Translations under genes and position numbers: made by a program
In this document: piece by piece, positions 6,287 through 9,763 of the stretch
How the letters are laid out: every line of letters starts with the position of its first letter
How positions within the stretch are numbered: position 1 is the first letter of the stretch
Origin: Oscillospiraceae bacterium
Lineage (GTDB): Bacteria; Bacillota; Clostridia; Oscillospirales; Oscillospiraceae
Direction: 5' to 3'
Length of the DNA: 9,763 nucleotides
Assembly (NCBI GenBank): GCA_016296235.1
Contig: JAEDJR010000070.1
Span: forward strand, 1-9,763
Notes under the pieces: model-generated
The model's database searches: none
What the model was told of the DNA's origin: nothing
Seen by the model: only the letters and a program-made list of their open reading frames with translations

Positions 6287-7554
6287 GCCGTCACCCCCTT
6301 CAGGAAGTAAACCGTATCCAGGGTCAGGGTGTTTGCAGCCTCGATGACCTGATCCAATGTTACGGCTTCGATCTGCTCCGCCAGGGTCTCCATGGTACCG
6401 CTGCAGCCGGCGACTGCCTGCCCGATGGCATAGTCGTCCAGCCGGCCGGGACTGTCCTTGCCGGTATGCAAGGCTGAAATCAGATAATTCCTGGCTGCTT
6501 CCAATTCATCCGGCGTAATCTCACCCTGACGGCAGAGCTCCAGCTGATTCAGGATGCCGTCCCGGGCAACCTGATAGTTCTCAAATTCAATCCCGGAGCC
6601 GACCACCATGATTCCCTTGAACTTGTCCAGAGAGGAGCTGGCATAGTAACAGAGGGACTGCTTTTCCCGGATATTCAGGAAGAGCTTGCTGGTCATCCCG
6701 GCGCCATAGATGGCATTGAGCAGTACCAGAGCGGGATATCTCGGATCCAGGAGCGTAATGGGGGTGCGCAGGCCGAGGGTCAGCTTCCCCTGGGTGACGT
6801 CCATGGTTTCCGTAATCTCCTGAACAGGGCGCCGGGGCAGCACAACCTGCGTTCCGGCGGCAGTCAGATTGGTTCGCTCCGGCAATCCGGCGGTCAGCCG
6901 GGTCATGGCCTCCAGCACCGCGTCTCTGGGCTGCTGGCCCAGATAGAACAGCTCCATGCGCGAGGTTGCCAGAAGCTGTGACCATTGGCTGAAGAGGCCG
7001 TCAGGCGTCAGATCGTCCAGGGTTTCTTTTTCCCCCAGCCGCGGCACGGCGTAGGCTTCTCCGGCGCACATGTGCCGAAGCAGCCGGGAGACCGCGTAGG
7101 CGCGCTTTTCGTTGACTTTTGCGTCAATGGTGTTGGCAAGGTTCTGCTTCTCCCCTGCCACATAGTCTTCCACAAAGCCCTCAGGGCCTCTGCACGGCTC
7201 GAAAACCAATTCCCGCACAAATTCCATCATCTGTGCAAAAACCGGCTCAGACTCACTGTAGCGGTCCTCCAGGAAGTCTGCATAAAGGCCGGTGGTCTGC
7301 ACCTCGCCTTTTTTCCGCACCAGCGTGCCGACGCTGGCGCCGTAGAGCGTATCAAGCCGTTGGGAAATCGCCTGCATATCGGGATAGCTCCGGCAGCCCC
7401 GCAGCAAAATGCTGGGCAAAAGCGCATTGGATGCGGCGGTCTCACAGGCAAGGGGCCGCAGAAGATTGATGCTGAAGCAGCCCGTTTTGAACCGGTTCGT
7501 CCGGATATAATTGAGCCAAACACCCGGTAAAAGTTCCATTCGTTCCGTGGTCAT
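6283..7554 (-). CDS. ymfF: M16-like non-catalytic subunit (YmfF-like)
   Basis: A 423-residue protein with the two-domain M16 fold. The region where HxxEH should lie reads SNALLPSILLRG (42-53), so no zinc site is present. The second half keeps the substrate-binding Arg/Tyr motif typical of M16B partners: GMTSKLFLNIREKQSLCYYASSS (286-308), with R296 and Y303/Y304, followed by GSGIEFENY (319-327). This split is the hallmark of heterodimeric M16 enzymes: this chain is expected to bind substrate and the next gene to cut. It is the first gene of the operon, 22 nt downstream of a near-consensus -10 box, with AAAGGA about 8 nt before the ATG. The 4-nt overlap with the next gene fits 1:1 production. 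The natural substrate is unknown: a secreted peptide, a bacteriocin-like precursor and a step linked to EF-P modification are all possible. Confidence 0.9.
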   Translation of the reverse strand: MTTERMELLPGVWLNYIRTNRFKTGCFSINLLRPLACETAASNALLPSILLRGCRSYPDMQAISQRLDTLYGASVGTLVRKKGEVQTTGLYADFLEDRYSESEPVFAQMMEFVRELVFEPCRGPEGFVEDYVAGEKQNLANTIDAKVNEKRAYAVSRLLRHMCAGEAYAVPRLGEKETLDDLTPDGLFSQWSQLLATSRMELFYLGQQPRDAVLEAMTRLTAGLPERTNLTAAGTQVVLPRRPVQEITETMDVTQGKLTLGLRTPITLLDPRYPALVLLNAIYGAGMTSKLFLNIREKQSLCYYASSSLDKFKGIMVVGSGIEFENYQVARDGILNQLELCRQGEITPDELEAARNYLISALHTGKDSPGRLDDYAIGQAVAGCSGTMETLAEQIEAVTLDQVIEAANTLTLDTVYFLKGVTA

Positions 7555-7579
7555 AGCAACCGTCCTTTCATGACATTCA

Positions 7580-7608
7580 ATTATACACTACTTTTACACG
7601 AATGTAAA
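7580..7608 (-). promoter_or_regulatory. Strong SigA-type promoter of the M16-lgt operon
   Basis: On the minus strand TTTACA (complement of 7603-7608, one mismatch to TTGACA) is followed by exactly 17 bp and a perfect TATAAT (complement of 7580-7585). This is the best promoter match in the window. It ends 25 bp before the ATG of the first M16 gene. Its -35 box is one arm of a palindrome (7592-7609), so regulation by a repressor is plausible. Confidence 0.75.
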
Positions 7609-7609
7609 A
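7592..7609. promoter_or_regulatory. Perfect palindrome, possible operator in the divergent promoter region
   Basis: TTTTACA (7592-7598) and TGTAAAA (7603-7609) are exact reverse complements separated by CGAA. The right arm covers the -35 box of the M16-lgt promoter, and the site lies about 75 bp upstream of prmA. The size and symmetry fit a dimeric regulator site (TACA/TGTA half-sites, as used by several GntR- and TetR-type repressors). I cannot assign a specific regulator, and AT-rich palindromes can occur by chance. Confidence 0.4.
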
Positions 7610-7617
7610 TATTACTC

Positions 7618-7646
7618 TTGTGGTTTCCGGCAATTTCATGTAAACT
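7618..7646 (+). promoter_or_regulatory. Possible promoter of prmA (weak match)
   Basis: TTGTGG (7618-7623), 17 bp, TAAACT (7641-7646) is one candidate; the AATAAT at 7654-7659 is a second possible -10 box without a good -35. prmA must be transcribed from this divergent gap, since the upstream gene runs the other way, but neither candidate is strong. Confidence 0.3.
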
Positions 7647-7684
7647 ATAGGGTAATAATTCGTACATCAATCACGGAGGCTATT

Positions 7685-8662
7685 ATGCAGTGGCTTGAAT
7701 TAACCATTCAGACTTCATCTGCCGGCATCGATCTGGTGGCGGAGCGCCTGACGGTGCTGGGCTATGACAGCTTTATTATCGACGATCAGGCGGATTTTGA
7801 TGATTTTCTGGAAAACAACAAACAATACTGGGACTATGTAGACGAAGATCTGGCCCGGCGGATGCAGGGCGTGTCTCAGATCCGCCTGTATCTGGAGGAC
7901 GGCCCCTCCGCCATGGAGGAGGTCAGCGCCCTGCGGAGCCAGATGCATCTGCTGCGCAGTCAGTGTCCAAAAGCCGATCTCGGAACCCTGGAAATCTCTC
8001 TTGCCAACCTCCAGGACGAGGACTGGGAGAACAACTGGAAGCAGTACTATCAGCCCCTGCCCATCGGTGAAAAGCTCCTGGTGGTGCCCCAGTGGCTGAC
8101 GCCGGAGAATCCGGAGGGCCGGCTGCCGGTTCTGCTGGATCCCGGCATGATTTTCGGCACCGGCGCCCACGCCTCCACCCAGATGTGCATGATTGCATTG
8201 GAGCAGGCGGTGCATGGCGGCGAGACCGTCATCGATCTGGGCAGCGGCAGCGGCATCTTGTCCATCACGGCGCTGCTTTTGGGCGCTTCCCACGCCACCG
8301 GTGTGGACATCGACCCCAAGGCGGAGGACATCGCCCGGGAGAATGCCGCAATCAACGGGCTCGGAGCGGATCGGTTTACCGCCGTCACCGGCGATGTCAT
8401 TGCGGACAACGCCATGATGAAGCGGCTTTCCGGCGAATATGATCTGGTGTTGGCCAACATTGTGGCGGACGTCATCATTCCCCTGTCCCCCCTGGTGCCC
8501 CATTTCCTCAAGGCGGACGGCCTGTTTATCTGCTCCGGCATTCTGGAGCAGCGGCTGGATGAGGTGAAGGGCGCCATCGTCAAAGCGGGACTGGAGATTG
8601 TTTCCGTACAGATGATCGAAGACTGGTGCCAGATCACAGCGCGCCAGGCGCAAGGAGGCTGA
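7685..8662 (+). CDS. prmA: Ribosomal protein L11 methyltransferase
   Basis: A 325-residue cytosolic SAM-dependent enzyme that methylates ribosomal protein L11. The N-terminal domain (1-about 130) is the L11-binding part, closing with the family block DEDWENNWKQYYQP (111-124). LDPGMIFGTGAHASTQMC (151-168) is the PrmA signature. DLGSGSG (184-190) is the SAM-binding glycine loop, D209 in GVDIDP ends the second strand where the ribose hydroxyls bind, and NIVADVI (258-264) is the catalytic-pocket motif. The length suits the Firmicutes form. CGGAGG lies just upstream of the ATG. In many Firmicutes prmA follows dnaJ and precedes rsmE; here neither is adjacent, and the next gene is a membrane-anchored glycosidase-like protein 5 nt downstream. 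Confidence 0.95.
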   Translation: MQWLELTIQTSSAGIDLVAERLTVLGYDSFIIDDQADFDDFLENNKQYWDYVDEDLARRMQGVSQIRLYLEDGPSAMEEVSALRSQMHLLRSQCPKADLGTLEISLANLQDEDWENNWKQYYQPLPIGEKLLVVPQWLTPENPEGRLPVLLDPGMIFGTGAHASTQMCMIALEQAVHGGETVIDLGSGSGILSITALLLGASHATGVDIDPKAEDIARENAAINGLGADRFTAVTGDVIADNAMMKRLSGEYDLVLANIVADVIIPLSPLVPHFLKADGLFICSGILEQRLDEVKGAIVKAGLEIVSVQMIEDWCQITARQAQGG

Positions 8663-8667
8663 TCCCG

Positions 8668-9705
8668 TTGCGGCTTTTTTCCTATCGAAACAAGCGCAGG
8701 GCAAAGCTTGGATTGATCGTTCTGGCTGTGATCCTGGGTGTGTTCGCGGTGTTCTGCATCTGCCGGTTTATCTATCTGCAGCGCTTTCTGGTCTATACCG
8801 GAGATTCCGTACGGTTGGACTACAACCAGTCTCTGGAAAAGTCTCCTGATACGCAAAAGCCGGAATGGGATCCCGCCACCGTGGAGATTGTGACAAAGGA
8901 CCCCGTGGTGCCCACTTCTGCCGCGGCGGATGAACCCATGAAGCCTCTGTCCGGCTACTACATCACAACAGAAATGCTGCTGAATATGGACGCGGTCAGC
9001 GCAGCCATGGCGGAACAGGAGACGCCTCAGACCATCATGCTGGACCTGAAGAGTATCTACGGTAATTTTTACTATTCCTCCGGAACCCTGGGGGCCGTGA
9101 CCTCCAGCGCTGACATTGGCGCCATCGACAGCCTGATCGGCCAATTGTCCCAGCAGAATGAGCTGTATCTGGTAGCCAGAATCGCATCACTCTCCGACAC
9201 CAACTTCGCTCTGGCCAACCAATCCTGCGGTCTGCCCCTGCGCTCCGGCGCTCTGTGGATGGACGATCACGGCTGCTATTGGCTGGATCCCATGGAGGAT
9301 ACGGTGCAGGAATATCTGGTCTCCATTGCCCAGGAGCTGGCTGCCATGGGCTTTGATGAAGTGGTATTCGACGATTTCCGAATCCCGGAAAGCGGAAACA
9401 TTGTCTATCAAAGCGAGCTGTCCCGGGAGGATGCCGCAGCCGAGGCCGCAAAGTCCATCCGCACCCTGCTGGAGGATACGCCCATCCGCGTCAGCTTCAA
9501 CTCCTCCAACGCCGGCGTCGCGGAGAGCTCCGACCGGATTTATCTGGTCACAGAGGACGGCTCCGCAGTGGCCGGCCTGGTGGAGAGCCTCCAGGACAGC
9601 CTGGTGGACCCTGCTGCCCAGATTGTATTTTTAACCCCGTCCCGCGATACCCGCTTCGAAGGATACGGGATCCTGCGGCCTCTGATCGAGGCACGAAAAG
9701 AATAA
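8668..9705 (+). CDS. Membrane-anchored putative glycoside hydrolase (DUF4015-like)
   Basis: A 345-residue protein with a basic cytoplasmic start (residues 1-13), one membrane segment (about 14-37) and no lipobox or clear cleavage site, so it is probably a type II anchored extracellular protein. A short linker rich in Pro and acidic residues (about 55-92) leads into a domain resembling the putative TIM-barrel glycoside hydrolase family DUF4015: IMLDLKSIYGNFYYSS (123-138), LYLVARIASLSD (167-178), LWMDDHGCYWLDP (196-208) and GFDEVVFDDFRIP (228-240), the last corresponding to the usual GFDEI-FDYIRFP block. I chose TTG at 8668 because AAGGAGG (8652-8658) lies 9 nt upstream. The in-frame ATG at 8626 lies inside prmA, upstream of the ribosome site. 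It is almost certainly co-transcribed with prmA. Substrate is unknown; a cell-wall or capsule glycan is a guess from location. Confidence 0.8.
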   Translation: MRLFSYRNKRRAKLGLIVLAVILGVFAVFCICRFIYLQRFLVYTGDSVRLDYNQSLEKSPDTQKPEWDPATVEIVTKDPVVPTSAAADEPMKPLSGYYITTEMLLNMDAVSAAMAEQETPQTIMLDLKSIYGNFYYSSGTLGAVTSSADIGAIDSLIGQLSQQNELYLVARIASLSDTNFALANQSCGLPLRSGALWMDDHGCYWLDPMEDTVQEYLVSIAQELAAMGFDEVVFDDFRIPESGNIVYQSELSREDAAAEAAKSIRTLLEDTPIRVSFNSSNAGVAESSDRIYLVTEDGSAVAGLVESLQDSLVDPAAQIVFLTPSRDTRFEGYGILRPLIEARKE

Positions 9706-9713
9706 ACGAAAGG

Positions 9714-9750
9714 GCCTGTCGCAAAATAGCAATTTTGCACAAACACAGGC
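9714..9750. repeat. Two-tier inverted repeat downstream of the DUF4015-like gene
   Basis: GCCTGT (9714-9719) pairs with ACAGGC (9745-9750), and within it GCAAAAT (9721-9727) pairs perfectly with ATTTTGC (9732-9738) around AGCA. The arms are separated by 1 nt on the left and 6 nt on the right. CGAAAG occurs on both flanks (9707-9712 and 9756-9761). No U tract follows in either direction, so it is not a standard intrinsic terminator. It may be a terminator variant, a dispersed palindromic element or the end of a mobile element cut by the window edge. Confidence 0.5.
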
Positions 9751-9763
9751 TGCACCGAAAGCC

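Noticed and set aside
7715..9144. Two long minus-strand open frames (329 and 364 codons) opposite prmA and the DUF4015-like gene
   Set aside because: They mirror well-supported genes, have no ribosome sites or family motifs, and are explained by GC-rich third positions that remove stop codons from the antisense frames.
1..9763. tRNA, rRNA, CRISPR, prophage, toxin-antitoxin or other defence genes
   Set aside because: Nothing in any gap or frame supports these. All gaps are under 200 bases and are accounted for by promoters, leaders or terminators.

Overview
The window looks like chromosomal DNA from a GC-rich member of the Clostridia, most likely Oscillospiraceae/Oscillospirales or a close relative. 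This is an inference from several things: SigA-type promoters (TATAAT), strong GGAGG ribosome sites, frequent TTG starts, SLH surface domains, a paired M16 peptidase operon of the Bacillus YmfF/YmfH type, and GC-rich third codon positions that create many long antisense open frames. No rRNA, tRNA, CRISPR array, transposase or phage gene is visible. It reads as ordinary core genome, and I did not find a convincing new multi-gene system.

Layout. (1) 52-888, minus strand: a PdxY/PdxK-type pyridoxal/pyridoxamine kinase, closed by a 15-bp perfect terminator stem at 13-45. (2) 889-1067: divergent promoter region. (3) 1068-2240, plus strand: a SEDS-family (RodA/FtsW/SpoVE) peptidoglycan polymerase, followed after 71 nt by 2312-3556, an exported protein with two Ig/cadherin-like domains and SLH cell-wall-binding repeats. 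The gap carries an RNA structure predicted to bury the ribosome site of the SLH gene. (4) 3562-3589: terminator shared with the convergent gene 3598-4062, a small coiled-coil protein with an acidic tail and its own extended -10 promoter. (5) 7554 down to 4125, minus strand: a tightly packed operon of an M16-like subunit without the zinc motif, an M16 peptidase with the zinc motif, and lgt, driven by a near-consensus promoter. (6) 7555-7684: divergent intergenic region with a perfect TTTTACA/TGTAAAA palindrome over the -35 of the M16 promoter. (7) 7685-8662 and 8668-9705, plus strand: prmA and a membrane-anchored putative glycoside hydrolase (DUF4015-like), five bases apart. (8) 9706-9763: a compact two-tier inverted repeat.

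How the genes fit together. Most of the window serves the cell envelope: glycan polymerisation (SEDS), wall-bound surface protein (SLH), lipoprotein lipidation (Lgt), an M16 heterodimer probably acting on small peptides or in a modification pathway, and an anchored glycosidase-like protein. The kinase (vitamin B6 salvage) and PrmA (ribosomal protein L11 methylation) are housekeeping functions. Three of the eight genes (SEDS, SLH, DUF4015-like) appear to start at TTG, and five of the eight starts differ from the longest open frame because ribosome-site spacing favours an internal codon.
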